64,000 bases of DNA, taken from assembly GCF_000702305.1 (NCBI RefSeq), contig NZ_JNLC01000015.1, forward strand, positions 110,001-174,000, in the 5' to 3' direction. Source of the stretch: Allobosea sp. 117 (lineage in GTDB: Bacteria > Pseudomonadota > Alphaproteobacteria > Rhizobiales > Xanthobacteraceae). A program made the translations under genes and the position numbers. The notes under the pieces were generated by a model. That model did no database searches. It worked only from the letters and a program-made list of their open reading frames with translations, and was not told the origin of the DNA. Numbering within the stretch: the first letter of the stretch is position 1; every line of letters begins with the position of its first letter. This document shows positions 46,785-56,588 of the stretch, in pieces.

Positions 46785-47567
46785 TCAGAACTGGCGCGCC
46801 ACCATCATCTTCTTGATCTCGGCGATCGCCTTGGCCGGGTTGAGACCCTTCGGGCACGCCTTGGCGCAGTTCATGATGGTGTGGCAGCGATAGAGGCGGA
46901 ACGGATCCTCGAGGTCGTCGAGCCGGTCGCCGGTCGCCTCGTCGCGGGAATCGATCAGCCAGCGATAGGCGCCGAGCAGCGCCGCCGGGCCGAGATAGCG
47001 GTCGCCGTTCCACCAATAGCTCGGGCAGGAGGTGGAGCAGCAGGCGCACAGGATGCACTCGTACAGACCGTCGAGCTTCTCGCGGTCGGAGCGCGACTGC
47101 GGCCATTCCTTCTCCGGCGCCGGCGTCTGGGTGTGCAGCCACGGCTCGATCGAGGCGTGCTGGGCGTAGAACTGGGTGAGGTCCGGCACCAGGTCCTTCA
47201 CCACCGGCATGTGCGGCAGCGGGTAGATGTTGACGCTCTTGGCCGTCACGTCGTCCATGCTCTTGAGGCAGGCGAGCGTGTTGGTGCCGTCGATGTTCAT
47301 CGCGCAGGAGCCGCAGATGCCCTCGCGGCAGGAGCGGCGGAAGGTCAGCGTCGGGTCAATCTTGTTCTTGATGTAGATGAGCCCGTCGAGCACCATCGGC
47401 CCGCAATCGTCGCGGTCGACATAATAGGTGTCGACCTGCGGGTTCTTCCCGTCGTCCGGGTTCCAGCGGTAGATCCGGTACTCGGTCAGGTGGTTGGCGC
47501 CGGCCGGCTTCGGCCAGACCTTGCCGTCCTGCATCTGCGAGTTCTTGGGAAGCGTGAGCTGAACCAT
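46785..47567 (-). CDS. sdhB: Succinate dehydrogenase iron-sulfur subunit
   Basis: 260 residues. Ferredoxin-like N-domain with the [2Fe-2S] ligands in '[16 protein letters not shown]' plus 'LAC', and the C-domain with '[16 protein letters not shown]' and '[17 protein letters not shown]' binding [4Fe-4S] and [3Fe-4S]. It passes electrons from SdhA flavin to the quinone site. It starts 27 bp after sdhA and ends 19 bp before gluQ. Confidence 0.97.
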   Translation of the reverse strand: MVQLTLPKNSQMQDGKVWPKPAGANHLTEYRIYRWNPDDGKNPQVDTYYVDRDDCGPMVLDGLIYIKNKIDPTLTFRRSCREGICGSCAMNIDGTNTLACLKSMDDVTAKSVNIYPLPHMPVVKDLVPDLTQFYAQHASIEPWLHTQTPAPEKEWPQSRSDREKLDGLYECILCACCSTSCPSYWWNGDRYLGPAALLGAYRWLIDSRDEATGDRLDDLEDPFRLYRCHTIMNCAKACPKGLNPAKAIAEIKKMMVARQF

Positions 47568-47594
47568 GACGGACCGTCGTTTCCTTCGCCGCGC

Positions 47595-49430
47595 TCAGTA
47601 CACCCGCTTGCGCGGCTCGATGTACTGGATGTCGTTGGTCATCGTGTAGGTGTGCACCGGCCGGTCGTCGAGGCGGACCTTGCCGTTCTCGACGTCGAGG
47701 AAGGCCAGCGTGTGCTTCATCCAGTTGGCGTCGTCGCGCTCGGGGAAGTCCTCGCGTGCATGGGCGCCGCGGCTCTCGGTGCGATTGGCGGCGCCTTCCA
47801 TGGTCACCGTCGCGAGGCCGATCAGGTTGTCGTATTCAAGCGTCTCGATGAGGTCCGAGTTCCAGATCAGCGAGCGGTCGGAGACGCGGATGTCGCTGGT
47901 GCCGGCGAACACCTCGGCGATCAGCTTGCGGCCCTCCTCCAGCACCTCGCCGGTGCGGTAGACCGCGCAGTTGTTCTGCATCACCTTCTGCATGGAAAGC
48001 CGCAGCTCCGCGGTCGGCGTCGTGCCGGCGGCGTTGCGGAAACGGTCGAGCCGGGCGAGCGCCTTGTCGGCCGAGCCGGCCGGCAGCTCGCGCTGCTTGT
48101 CGCCGGGGGTGAGGATCTCGGCGCAGCGCAGCGCCGCCGCGCGGCCGAACACCACGAGGTCAGTGAGCGAGTTGGAGCCGAGCCGGTTGGCGCCGTGCAC
48201 GGAAACGCAGGCGCATTCGCCCACCGCCATCAGGCCGGGCACCACATGGTCCGGGTTGCCGTCCTTCTTGGTGACCACCTCGCCGTGGAAGTTGGTCGGG
48301 ATGCCGCCCATGTTGTAGTGCACGGTCGGCAGCACCGGGATCGGCTCCTTGGTCACGTCGACGCCGGCAAAGATCTTCGCGCTCTCGGAGATGCCCGGCA
48401 GGCGCTCATGCAGGATCGCCGGGTCGAGATGGTCGAGGTGCAGGTAGATGTGGTCCTTGTTCTTGCCGACGCCGCGGCCCTCGCGGATCTCCATGGTCAT
48501 GGAGCGCGAGACGACGTCGCGGGAGGCGAGGTCCTTGGCGGAGGGCGCGTAGCGCTCCATGAAGCGCTCGCCCTCGGAATTGGTGAGGTAGCCGCCCTCG
48601 CCGCGCGCGCCCTCGGTGATCAGGCAGCCCGAGCCGTAGATGCCGGTCGGGTGGAACTGCACGAACTCCATGTCCTGCAGCGGCAGGCCGGCGCGCAGCA
48701 CCATGGCGTTGCCGTCGCCGGTGCAGGTATGGGCGCTTGTCGCCGAGAAATAGGCGCGGCCATAGCCGCCGGTGGCGAGGATCACGGTCTGCGAGCGGAA
48801 GCGGTGGATGGTGCCGTCATCCATCTTCAGCGCGATGATGCCGACGCAGCGCCCCTCATCGTCCATGATCAGGTCGAGCGCGAAATACTCGATGTAGAAC
48901 TCGGCATTGTGCTTCAGCGCCGCGCCGTAGAGCGTGTGCAGCATGGCGTGGCCGGTGCGGTCGGCGGCCGCGCAGGTGCGCTGCGCCGGGCTCTTGCCGA
49001 AGTCGATGGTCATGCCGCCGAAGGGCCGCTGGTAGATCTTGCCGGCCTCGGTACGCGAGAACGGCACGCCCCAGTGTTCGAGCTCGTAAACCGCGGCGGG
49101 CGCCTGGCGCACCAGATATTCGATGGCGTCCTGGTCGCCGAGCCAGTCCGACCCCTTCACGGTGTCGTACATGTGGAAGCGCCAGTCGTCGACGCTCATA
49201 TTGCCGAGCGAGGCGGCGATGCCGCCCTGCGCCGCCACCGTGTGCGAGCGGGTCGGGAACACCTTGGTCACGCAGGCGGTACGCAGCCCCGCCTCAGAGC
49301 AGCCGACGACGGCGCGCAGGCCGGCGCCGCCGGCGCCCACCACCACGACGTCATAGGTGTGGTCGGTGATCGGATAGCTCGCCGCCGCGCCATTGGCGTG
49401 CGCACCGTTGCCCGTGTTGGTCTCGGCCAT
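47595..49430 (-). CDS. sdhA: Succinate dehydrogenase flavoprotein subunit
   Basis: 611 residues. FAD motif '[15 protein letters not shown]', the covalent-FAD His in '[17 protein letters not shown]', '[21 protein letters not shown]' and catalytic '[19 protein letters not shown]'. It oxidises succinate to fumarate. It starts 4 bp after the sdhD stop, so all four subunits are one operon. Length and motifs are normal. Confidence 0.97.
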   Translation of the reverse strand: MAETNTGNGAHANGAAASYPITDHTYDVVVVGAGGAGLRAVVGCSEAGLRTACVTKVFPTRSHTVAAQGGIAASLGNMSVDDWRFHMYDTVKGSDWLGDQDAIEYLVRQAPAAVYELEHWGVPFSRTEAGKIYQRPFGGMTIDFGKSPAQRTCAAADRTGHAMLHTLYGAALKHNAEFYIEYFALDLIMDDEGRCVGIIALKMDDGTIHRFRSQTVILATGGYGRAYFSATSAHTCTGDGNAMVLRAGLPLQDMEFVQFHPTGIYGSGCLITEGARGEGGYLTNSEGERFMERYAPSAKDLASRDVVSRSMTMEIREGRGVGKNKDHIYLHLDHLDPAILHERLPGISESAKIFAGVDVTKEPIPVLPTVHYNMGGIPTNFHGEVVTKKDGNPDHVVPGLMAVGECACVSVHGANRLGSNSLTDLVVFGRAAALRCAEILTPGDKQRELPAGSADKALARLDRFRNAAGTTPTAELRLSMQKVMQNNCAVYRTGEVLEEGRKLIAEVFAGTSDIRVSDRSLIWNSDLIETLEYDNLIGLATVTMEGAANRTESRGAHAREDFPERDDANWMKHTLAFLDVENGKVRLDDRPVHTYTMTNDIQYIEPRKRVY

Positions 49431-49434
49431 CGGC

Positions 49435-49833
49435 TCAGCCTCCGAAACTGATCTTGAGAATAGCGAAGGCGCCGGCGAGGCCGACCACGACGCAGAAGAA
49501 GGTGTTGCCGATCAGCGCCAGCACCTTCGCTCCCTCGCCATGGACATAGTCCTCGATGATGACCTGCATGCCGAGGCGCATATGGATGACGATCGAGAGG
49601 ATTCCCAGCAGCAGGATGATCGCCACGAAGGGGTGGCCGATGATCGCCAGCACCTCGGCGTGGCTGCGGCCGGCGGCGCAGATCAGCACGCCAAGGAACA
49701 GCAGCACGAGCGGCACATTGGCGAGCGCGGTGAGGCGCTGCAGCCAGAAATGCCCGGTGCCGGAGCGCGCCGAGCCGAGCCCGGAGACGCGGCGGCGGGT
49801 GGTGCGCATGGAGGAACTGTCGGATCCGATCAT
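49435..49833 (-). CDS. sdhD: Succinate dehydrogenase membrane anchor subunit
   Basis: 132 residues, three membrane helices, with '[20 protein letters not shown]' and '[21 protein letters not shown]' holding the heme-ligand His and the quinone-site residues. It starts 4 bp after the sdhC stop. Identity is firm because of position and the '[13 protein letters not shown]' signature of alphaproteobacterial SdhD. Confidence 0.93.
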   Translation of the reverse strand: MIGSDSSSMRTTRRRVSGLGSARSGTGHFWLQRLTALANVPLVLLFLGVLICAAGRSHAEVLAIIGHPFVAIILLLGILSIVIHMRLGMQVIIEDYVHGEGAKVLALIGNTFFCVVVGLAGAFAILKISFGG

Positions 49834-49837
49834 CGCC

Positions 49838-50239
49838 TCAGCCCTTCACCACATAGATGACGATCCACAGCAGCACGGTCAGCGCGATGGAGCCGCCGAT
49901 CGTCGCCCGGGCGAGCCACTCGCGCGCCTCCGGCCCGAAGCCGTGGCCGGTGTCCCAGATGAAATGGCGGATGCCGCCGAGCATGTGGTGGATCAGCGCC
50001 CAGCTAAAGCCGAACAGGATCAGCTTGCCGATGATGCTGCCGAACAAGCCGTTCACCAGATCGAAATAGGACGGCGAGGTCGCCGCCGCCACCAGCCACC
50101 ACACCAGCAGCAGCGTGCCGAAGAAAAGCGCCGATCCGGTGATGCGGTGCACGATGGACATCATCATCGTGAGCATCGGCCGATAAATCTGCAGATGCGG
50201 CGAAAGAGGCCTTTGGGTGGCGCCGGGCGTGTCGGACAT
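49838..50239 (-). CDS. sdhC: Succinate dehydrogenase cytochrome b556 subunit
   Basis: 133 residues, three membrane helices. '[30 protein letters not shown]' (in parts) carries the Ser/Arg of the quinone site, and '[19 protein letters not shown]' the heme b His. ATG 50239 follows AAGGA by about 7 nt; five extra residues are possible upstream. First gene of the leftward sdhCDAB-gluQ-GDPD unit. Confidence 0.94.
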   Translation of the reverse strand: MSDTPGATQRPLSPHLQIYRPMLTMMMSIVHRITGSALFFGTLLLVWWLVAAATSPSYFDLVNGLFGSIIGKLILFGFSWALIHHMLGGIRHFIWDTGHGFGPEAREWLARATIGGSIALTVLLWIVIYVVKG

Positions 50240-50454
50240 CTGGCGGTCCTTCAATGATTTGAGAGTGCCTAACCGATACGATCGCGAATCGCAATCATTC
50301 CAAAGGCGACGCCTATCGTTCTTTGCGATGCAGCACGCTACCCGGAACTTTTCGCATTTGCAGCCCTCACGACCGCAACCCTGCCACGATAGGGTGGCAA
50401 GGCTGCGCCTCCGCAGTAGGCGATTCGAACGCTAAAGAGTCAACTGTCGACACT
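50240..50454. other. Divergent sdhC / esterase intergenic region
   Basis: Contains the sdh promoter region, with TTGCGA-N17-TAGGCA on the minus strand near 50268-50297 as a weak candidate. Near the esterase it holds two consecutive hairpins: TGCCAC-N6-GTGGCA (50382-50399) and CTGCG-CCTC-CGCAG (50403-50416). No gene is seen. Confidence 0.4.
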
Positions 50455-51690
50455 ATGCCCGGAAGCATCCGCCCAGGCCCGATGGCTGCGTTCGACCGCT
50501 CTGCGCGACTGGCGCTGCAGGCCATGCTCGCCGGCATTTTCGGAGTGGCGCTCGCCTCGTCGGCGATGGCGCAGGTGCCGGGCTGGCCGTCCGGATCGGC
50601 AGCGCCCCAGGCCGACGCTTCTTCCGCCGGTGACATCTACGGCGCGCCACCGGCCGCGGCTGCGGTGGAAGCGCCGCGCAACGCCAGCGAGGAGCGGGTG
50701 ATTTCCGTCGGCGGGCTGAAGCGGGAATTCATCCTCCACCTCCCGAAGAACGCGGCGCCCGGCCCCTGGCCGCTGGTCATCGCCCTGCACGGTGCCTGGC
50801 AGCCGGCCAGCGTGTTCCGCTCCTATCTCGACCTCGACGAGATCGCCGACCGGGAGGGCTTCGCGGTCGCCTATCCGCGCGGGCTGAACCTGCTGTGGAA
50901 CGACGGGCGCGGCTCGGTGGCCGGCATCATGCCGATCATCCAGAAGCGCGACGACGCCGCCTTCATCCTCGCCGTGCTCGATGCGCTCGCCGCCGAAGCC
51001 ATCGCCGACCCTAACCGCTCCTATCTGATGGGCTTCTCCAACGGCGCCTTCCTCACCGCCTTCATCGCCTGCCGCCACGCGGAGCGCTTCGCGGCCTACG
51101 CCACCATGATGATGACGGCGCCGGTCTCCTATGCCGAGACCTGCCGCCCCGCGCGGCCGATCCCGATCCTGATGATGAACGGCTCCTACGATCCCATCGT
51201 GCCGACCTTCGGTCGGCCGACGCCGGGCGCCAAGCTGATGTCGGCGACCGAAAGCGCCGAGTTGTTCGCCCGCATCGACGGCTGCGGAACGCCGCAGGCC
51301 GCGGCCGGCCCGAGCGCGCGCATCCTGCGCTGGGACGATTGCGCGCAAGGCTCCGCCGTCCATTTCTACGAGATCGAGGGCGGCCACCAGCCGCCCGCCC
51401 GAACGGTCGGCCCCATGGACGCGCTCGCCGGGCTAGTGCTCGGCCCGCGCCGCAAGGGGCTCGACGCGCCGGAGGAGATCTGGGCTTTCTTCCGGCGTTA
51501 CGGCACCGTGCCATCCGCTATTGCCGGACCGGTCGAGCCGGCGGCGACGGCCATTCACGGCGGTCTGCCGGCGGTCGCCACGCTGCCGGGCGGACCGACC
51601 GCCGCGCCTTCGGCCCAGCATTTGCCGGTCGCCAACGTGCCGCGGCCGATCCCCTCGCCAGTTCGTCAGCGCACGATCAGCACCCAGTAG
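50455..51690 (+). CDS. Secreted PHB-depolymerase/feruloyl-type esterase (LpqC family)
   Basis: 411 residues. Signal peptide to about residue 39 (ending 'AMAQ'), a ~40-residue linker, then an alpha/beta-hydrolase domain with 'LVIALHGAWQ', nucleophile S195 in 'MGFSNGAF', D246 in 'NGSYDPIVP' and H311 in 'EGGHQPP'. The family contains PHB depolymerases, acetylxylan and feruloyl esterases; the substrate cannot be decided. The last ~60 residues are Pro/Ala-rich. ATG 50455 has only a weak AAAGAG site; the frame extends upstream but without a signal-like sequence. Confidence 0.82.
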   Translation: MPGSIRPGPMAAFDRSARLALQAMLAGIFGVALASSAMAQVPGWPSGSAAPQADASSAGDIYGAPPAAAAVEAPRNASEERVISVGGLKREFILHLPKNAAPGPWPLVIALHGAWQPASVFRSYLDLDEIADREGFAVAYPRGLNLLWNDGRGSVAGIMPIIQKRDDAAFILAVLDALAAEAIADPNRSYLMGFSNGAFLTAFIACRHAERFAAYATMMMTAPVSYAETCRPARPIPILMMNGSYDPIVPTFGRPTPGAKLMSATESAELFARIDGCGTPQAAAGPSARILRWDDCAQGSAVHFYEIEGGHQPPARTVGPMDALAGLVLGPRRKGLDAPEEIWAFFRRYGTVPSAIAGPVEPAATAIHGGLPAVATLPGGPTAAPSAQHLPVANVPRPIPSPVRQRTISTQ

Positions 51691-52715
51691 TCGAGATCGA
51701 GCACGACGGCGGGGTCGTAGTCCTCGCCGGTCTTATAGGGAAAATCCCCGCACGGCTTGTCCTTGGTGGCGACCGTGCGTACGCGCAGCGCCCCGACATC
51801 CTCGCGGCCCGGCAGCATCTGCTTGTCCAGGATCTCGCTCCACGCGAACACGGTGCCGCCGGCGAACAGCGGCGCGACATGCCGGCCGCCATTGATGCCG
51901 GCGACGTGGAAGGCATTGGCGAGGCCGTTGAAGGAGAGCGAGCGGGCCAGCGAGATGACGTGCCCGCCATAGATCAGGCGCCGGCCGAAGCGGCCCTGCC
52001 CCTCGCTCCACTGGTTGAAATGCACCTTCGCCGTGTTCTGGTAGAGACGTGTCGCCAGCATGTGCTCGGCCTCTTCCACCGTCATGCCGTCGACATGGTC
52101 GATCTTCTCGCCGATCTGATAGTCGTCGAAGCGGAAGCGGCTGCCGGAGAGCCCGTCATCCCACTGCGCGACGACGAGGTCGGGCACCGCTTCGCCGAGA
52201 TCCGCCGGGTCGAGCGCGGCCGGCAGCTCCGGCACCACGGGCGGGCCGACCTCGACCTCGGCGGCGCGCTTGCGCACCATTACCCAGCGCACGTACTCCA
52301 GCACCTGCGTGCCTTCCTGGTTGAAGCCGGCGGTGCGCACATAGACGACGCCCGACTGCCGGTTGGAGGTCTCGCGCAGGCCGATCACCTCGGAGGTGGC
52401 GCTCAGCGTGTCGCCGGGGAACACCGGGACCAGGAAGCGGCAGCCGGCATAGCCGAGATTGGCGATCGCGTTCAGCGAGATGTCCGGCACCGACTTGCCG
52501 AACACCACATGGAAGACCAGCAGGTCGTCGATCGGCGCGCAGGGATAGCCGATGTCCATGGCGAAAGCGTCCGAGGACTGCACCGCGAAGCGCCCGCCAT
52601 AGAGCGCCGCATAGAGCGAGACATCGCCCTCGGTCAGCGTGCGCGGCGTGGCGTGGCGGATCTTCTGCCCGACCACGAAATCCTCGAAGAAATTGCCGGT
52701 CTGCGTCTTGTTCAT
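51666..52715 (-). CDS. mch: Mesaconyl-CoA (2-methylfumaryl-CoA) hydratase, MaoC-like
   Basis: 349 residues: two hot-dog (MaoC-type) domains. 'GNFFEDFVVGQKIRHATPRTLTEGDVSLYAALYG' (in pieces), 'APIDDLLVFHVVFGKSVPDISLNAIANLGYAG' and 'LEYVRWVMVRKR' are characteristic of the ethylmalonyl-CoA pathway enzyme that hydrates mesaconyl-CoA to beta-methylmalyl-CoA. ATG 52715 follows GGAGGAG by 6 nt. Its 3' end overlaps the convergent esterase gene by 25 bp. It lies about 11 kb from ccr and ecm, so three pathway genes share this window but not one operon. Confidence 0.9.
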   Translation of the reverse strand: MNKTQTGNFFEDFVVGQKIRHATPRTLTEGDVSLYAALYGGRFAVQSSDAFAMDIGYPCAPIDDLLVFHVVFGKSVPDISLNAIANLGYAGCRFLVPVFPGDTLSATSEVIGLRETSNRQSGVVYVRTAGFNQEGTQVLEYVRWVMVRKRAAEVEVGPPVVPELPAALDPADLGEAVPDLVVAQWDDGLSGSRFRFDDYQIGEKIDHVDGMTVEEAEHMLATRLYQNTAKVHFNQWSEGQGRFGRRLIYGGHVISLARSLSFNGLANAFHVAGINGGRHVAPLFAGGTVFAWSEILDKQMLPGREDVGALRVRTVATKDKPCGDFPYKTGEDYDPAVVLDLDYWVLIVR

Positions 52716-53086
52716 GGCGCGCTCCTCCCCCGACCGCTGATCCCTTGTCCCATCCGGGGGCACCTTCGCGCAACGCCGCTTTGGTCTGAGGCCCCGCGCG
52801 AGGGCGGTGGAAAAGTCGCATCGCCTTGGTCCGCCATCCTTTTGCCGTCTCAGGCGGCTTTACATCTGCACCCGCTCGTCGGCGGGCCTGCCGGTACGAT
52901 TCGGCGCGCGCCGCCGGTGCGGGTTGACGTCGGCGGCAGAGGCCGGCATCGTCCGCGCGCCGGCGCGCCAGTGGTATCCGGCAGTGCATCGTCGTCCGCC
53001 GCCCGGCGGGCAGTGGGGTTGAGGTCGGCGCCGGCCCGCAGAAGCGGCCAGGCTTGATAAGGCGCCGGAAAGGTGGGGATCGCTCT
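52716..53086. other. mch / M23 peptidase divergent intergenic region
   Basis: 371 bp of GC-rich sequence. I see no gene I would defend. It contains a short GCCG/CGGC hairpin (about 52843-52857) and a TTGACG at 52924-52929 without a matching -10. A 41-codon leftward frame ends on the mch start but is rejected. Confidence 0.4.
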
Positions 53087-55072
53087 TTGGAGAACCGGCG
53101 CGGACCGATCGGCATGCGACGCTCCGGCTTCGCAGTCCCCGATCTTGGCGACGAGCCCCCGCTGGGCGTCGATGGCGACGCCGAGGAGCCGATCAATCGC
53201 CGCCGCGTCTCCATCCGCTGGCTGATGGCCACCCTGCTCACCGGCATCTGCGGTGCGGGCCTGATGGGCGGCGCCGTCTATGCCGCGCTCGACGGCGAAT
53301 ACCGCTTCGCGCAGGTGCCGGAGACCGTGCGCTCGACCCTGCGCGGCGCGCTCGCCGCCGGCGAGCGGCCGACCAACGCCGCCCGCAAGGGCGACCGCAT
53401 GTCGATCCTGACCGAGAGCTTCAGCGCCAAGCAGACGCTGCGGCTGTCGACCAACGTGAAATCCGGCAATCAGGAGATCATCAAGGTCCGCGCGGTGACC
53501 AAGGTCGCCTCCAACCTCGCCATGTCGGTCACCGCCGCTTCGGTCGACGTGCCGCGCTTCAACCCCGCCAAGCTGATCGCCGAGACTGCCGACCAGAAGG
53601 ACGACGACGCCCCGCAGGCCGAGCCGACCGGCGAGGTCACCATCGTCATGCGCGACCTCGGCCAATTGCCGCCGAGCACGAAATTCGCGGCCGAGCTGCC
53701 GATGGAGGACGTGCTGATGAAGGTGCGCGAGACGGCGGAGTTCGGCACCCCGACCGTCGACACCCGCGCGCCGGCGGCGCTCGCCGCCTTCGGCACGCCG
53801 GCGCTGGGCTACGCGCCGGCCGGGCCGAACGACCCGGTCAACGCGCTCGCCATGCAGCCCGACAATGTGAGCTCGATCCGCAAGACCGACGACGAGACCA
53901 CCGGCGGCAACGACTGGACCGAGCGCGCCGTCGTCGCCAAGAAGGGCGACAGCGTGACCTCGCTGCTGAGCGGCCTCGGCGTTCCCGCCGTCTCCGCCCG
54001 CGCGGCCGCCACCGCCTTCGGACGTGGCACCGACGGTCCCCTCACCGAGGGGCTGCGGCTGAAGGTGCTGCTCGATTCCAGCGGCAACGCGCCGATCCCG
54101 CTGCGCGTCAGCATCTTCAGCGACAACGGCCACGAGGGCACGGTCGCTCTGTCGGACACTGGCAAGTTCCTGGCGGTGCAGGAGCCCTCCGACATGCAGA
54201 TCGCCGATGTCGGGCCGGACGAGGGCGACGACGACGCCGGCGGGCGCGGCGGCGTCACGCTCTATGAGAGCCTCTACGAGACCGCGCTGCGCCACGAGAT
54301 TCCGCGCGTCGTCATCGAGAACCTGGTGCGCGTCTATTCCTTCGACATCGATTTCCAGCGCCGTGTGCGGCCGGGCGATTCCTTCGAGGTGCTGTACGAG
54401 CCCGACGATGCCGGCGCCGCCGGCGGCGTGCTCTATGCCGGCCTCACCGTCGGCGGCGAGGAGCGGCGCTACTACCGCTACCAGACCCCGGATGATGGGC
54501 TGGTCGACTTCTATGACGAGAGCGGCAAGAGCGCGAAGAAGTTCCTCGTCCGCAAGCCGGTCTCCGGCGGCATGCTGCGCTCGGGCTTCGGCATGCGCCG
54601 CCATCCGATCCTCGGCTATACCCGCATGCATTCCGGCGTCGACTGGGCCGACCGCGTCGGCACGCCGATCTACGCGGCCGGCAACGGCGTGATCAAGAAA
54701 GCGGCCTGGACCTCCGGCTATGGCCGGCGCACCGAGATCCAGCACCTGAACGGCTATGTGACGACCTATTCGCACCAGTCCGGCTTCGCCAGGGGCATCC
54801 GCGAGGGCGTGCGCGTGCGGCAGGGCCAGCTCATCGGCTATATCGGCTCGAGCGGCCTCTCCACCGGCCCGCACCTGCACTACGAGGTGCTGGTGAACAA
54901 CCGCTTCGTCGATCCGCTGCGCATCCGCCTGCCGCGCGGGCGGGCGCTGGACGGCAAGATCCTCAACGACTTCGCGCAGGAGCGCGACCGCGTCGACACG
55001 CTGCTGAACCACAGCGCGGCGCCGAAGGTCGCCGCCGGCAACACCGTCCGCCTCGACGACGATGCCAATTGA
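53087..55072 (+). CDS. M23 family metallopeptidase (LytM-type peptidoglycan hydrolase), membrane-anchored
   Basis: About 661 residues. One N-terminal membrane helix ('WLMATLLTGICGAGLMGGAVYAAL'-like, near 45-68), a long variable region, an OapA/LysM-like segment ('VVAKKGDSVTSLLSGLG'), and a C-terminal M23 domain with zinc ligands in 'RMHSGVDWA' and 'GPHLHYEV', plus 'YVTTYSHQSG'. It cleaves peptidoglycan peptide cross-bridges or acts as an amidase regulator. The start is uncertain: TTG 53087 has AAGGTGGGGA with 7 nt spacing, TTG 53054 and ATG 53114 are alternatives. It overlaps the next gene by 11 bp. Confidence 0.87.
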   Translation: MENRRGPIGMRRSGFAVPDLGDEPPLGVDGDAEEPINRRRVSIRWLMATLLTGICGAGLMGGAVYAALDGEYRFAQVPETVRSTLRGALAAGERPTNAARKGDRMSILTESFSAKQTLRLSTNVKSGNQEIIKVRAVTKVASNLAMSVTAASVDVPRFNPAKLIAETADQKDDDAPQAEPTGEVTIVMRDLGQLPPSTKFAAELPMEDVLMKVRETAEFGTPTVDTRAPAALAAFGTPALGYAPAGPNDPVNALAMQPDNVSSIRKTDDETTGGNDWTERAVVAKKGDSVTSLLSGLGVPAVSARAAATAFGRGTDGPLTEGLRLKVLLDSSGNAPIPLRVSIFSDNGHEGTVALSDTGKFLAVQEPSDMQIADVGPDEGDDDAGGRGGVTLYESLYETALRHEIPRVVIENLVRVYSFDIDFQRRVRPGDSFEVLYEPDDAGAAGGVLYAGLTVGGEERRYYRYQTPDDGLVDFYDESGKSAKKFLVRKPVSGGMLRSGFGMRRHPILGYTRMHSGVDWADRVGTPIYAAGNGVIKKAAWTSGYGRRTEIQHLNGYVTTYSHQSGFARGIREGVRVRQGQLIGYIGSSGLSTGPHLHYEVLVNNRFVDPLRIRLPRGRALDGKILNDFAQERDRVDTLLNHSAAPKVAAGNTVRLDDDAN

Positions 55073-55790
55073 GGCGGGCGCGGCCATCGCGCAGACGGCC
55101 GAGGAGACGCTCATCGATCAGGCCGCCTTCGACCGCGCGAGCGACCGGCTGATCGCCGTCGATCCCCGCCTCGCTTTGCTCGTCGAGGTCGCCGGGCGCC
55201 CGGTGCTGCGCCGACGCGCCGCCGGCTTTTCCGGCCTCGCCGCCATGATCGTCGCACAGCAGGTCTCCGCCGCCTCGGCCCGCGCCATCTTCGCGCGGCT
55301 GGAGACGGCGCTCGAAGGCACCATCACGCCGCATGCCGTATTGGCCGCCGGGCCGGAGGGGCTGCGCGCCGCCGGTCTCTCGACGCCGAAGATCCGCTAT
55401 CTCCTCGACATCGCCGGACGTATCGAGGCCGGGATCATCGATCTCGACGCGATCGCCGCCCTGCCGTCCGACACCGCTCGCGAGCACCTCGTGGCGCTGC
55501 CCGGCATCGGCGCCTGGACCGCCGACGTCTATCTCCTCTTCGCGCTGGGGCGCGCCGACGCCTTCCCGGAAGGCGACCTCGCCTTGCAGGTGGCGGCGTC
55601 CGAGGCGCTGGGTCTGGAGCGGCGCTGCCACGCGCTCGGCCTCAAGGCGATCGCCGAGGACTGGCGGCCGTGGCGCGGCGTCGCCGCGCAGTTGCTCTGG
55701 GCCTTCTACAGCGCCCGCCGCGCCAACATGCCGGCCGAGATGATGCCTGGCACGCCGATCGCCCCCGATGCCCCGATGGTGACGCCATGA
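55062..55790 (+). CDS. DNA-3-methyladenine glycosylase II (AlkA-type HhH-GPD)
   Basis: 242 residues. Helix-hairpin-helix 'LPGIGAWTADVYL' at 146-158 and the catalytic Asp D172 in 'DAFPEGDLAL' define the HhH-GPD superfamily; 'AAMIVAQQVSAASARAIFARL' is typical of AlkA-like enzymes. It removes alkylated purines to start base excision repair. No Ada domain is fused. The ATG lies inside the end of the M23 gene and the stop overlaps the next gene (ATGA), so three genes are translationally linked. Confidence 0.87.
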   Translation: MPIEAGAAIAQTAEETLIDQAAFDRASDRLIAVDPRLALLVEVAGRPVLRRRAAGFSGLAAMIVAQQVSAASARAIFARLETALEGTITPHAVLAAGPEGLRAAGLSTPKIRYLLDIAGRIEAGIIDLDAIAALPSDTAREHLVALPGIGAWTADVYLLFALGRADAFPEGDLALQVAASEALGLERRCHALGLKAIAEDWRPWRGVAAQLLWAFYSARRANMPAEMMPGTPIAPDAPMVTP

Positions 55791-56458
55791 CGACGATCGA
55801 CGGCCCCCGCCTGCCGCCCGCCTCCGGCCGCCCGGCTACCTCGCTGGTGGTGCTGCTGCACGGCTATGGAGCGGACGGACGCGACCTGATCGATCTCGGC
55901 GCCTATTGGGCGCCGCTGCTGCCGGACGCCGCCTTCGTTGCGCCCCACGCGCCCGAGCCCTGCGCCATCGCACCGGTGGGGCGGCAATGGTTCGCCTATG
56001 TCGAGCGCAACGACCGCGAGCGCTGGACCGGCGTGGAGGCGGCGCATGCCGCGCTCGACGCCTTCCTCGATGCCGAACTCGCCCGGCATGGCCTCGCCGA
56101 CGATCGCCTCGCTTTGGTCGGCTTCAGCCAGGGCACCATGATGGCGCTCCACACAGGCCTGCGCCGCAGGGCCGCGCCGGCCGGCATCCTCGGCTATTCG
56201 GGCATCCATGTGCTGCCTGCCGAGCGGGCGCTCGAGGCGGCGGATGCGCGAATCACCTCGCGCCCGCCGGTGCTGCTGATCCATGGCGACCGCGACGAGG
56301 TGATCCCGCCGGTCGCGCTCAATCGGGCGCTGATCACGCTCCGCCAGCGCGGCATCGCCGTCGAGGGTCATATGTGCCACGGCCTCGGACACGGCATAGA
56401 CGAAGACGGGCTGAACCTTGGCGGGCAATTCCTGGCACATGTCCTCGCCGCCCGGTGA
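55787..56458 (+). CDS. Carboxylesterase/phospholipase-type alpha/beta hydrolase
   Basis: 223 residues of the YpfH/carboxylesterase-2 family. 'VVLLHGYGADGRDLIDL', nucleophile S114 in 'GFSQGTMM', Asp in 'IHGDRDEVIP' near 168-170 and H202 in 'GLGHGID'. It hydrolyses short acyl esters or lysophospholipids; the natural substrate is unknown. No signal peptide, so cytoplasmic. Coupled to the glycosylase by ATGA overlap. Confidence 0.87.
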   Translation: MTTIDGPRLPPASGRPATSLVVLLHGYGADGRDLIDLGAYWAPLLPDAAFVAPHAPEPCAIAPVGRQWFAYVERNDRERWTGVEAAHAALDAFLDAELARHGLADDRLALVGFSQGTMMALHTGLRRRAAPAGILGYSGIHVLPAERALEAADARITSRPPVLLIHGDRDEVIPPVALNRALITLRQRGIAVEGHMCHGLGHGIDEDGLNLGGQFLAHVLAAR

Positions 56459-56588
56459 CCCGGCGCCCTCGGGCGGAGCACCATAGGGGTAAGACGCTTC
56501 ACAAGATTGACACGCTACATGTAGAGTATCGCGGTGCGTCGTTCGGCGCCGGTCGCCGCGCTGACGCCCTGTAGCAGGGAGCGAGTGC

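Noticed and set aside
52712-52837. 41-codon leftward frame ending on the mch start (CCATGA)
   Set aside because: Low-complexity Gly/Arg/Pro product, weak ribosome site; the overlap with the mch start is probably accidental, though a leader peptide cannot be excluded.
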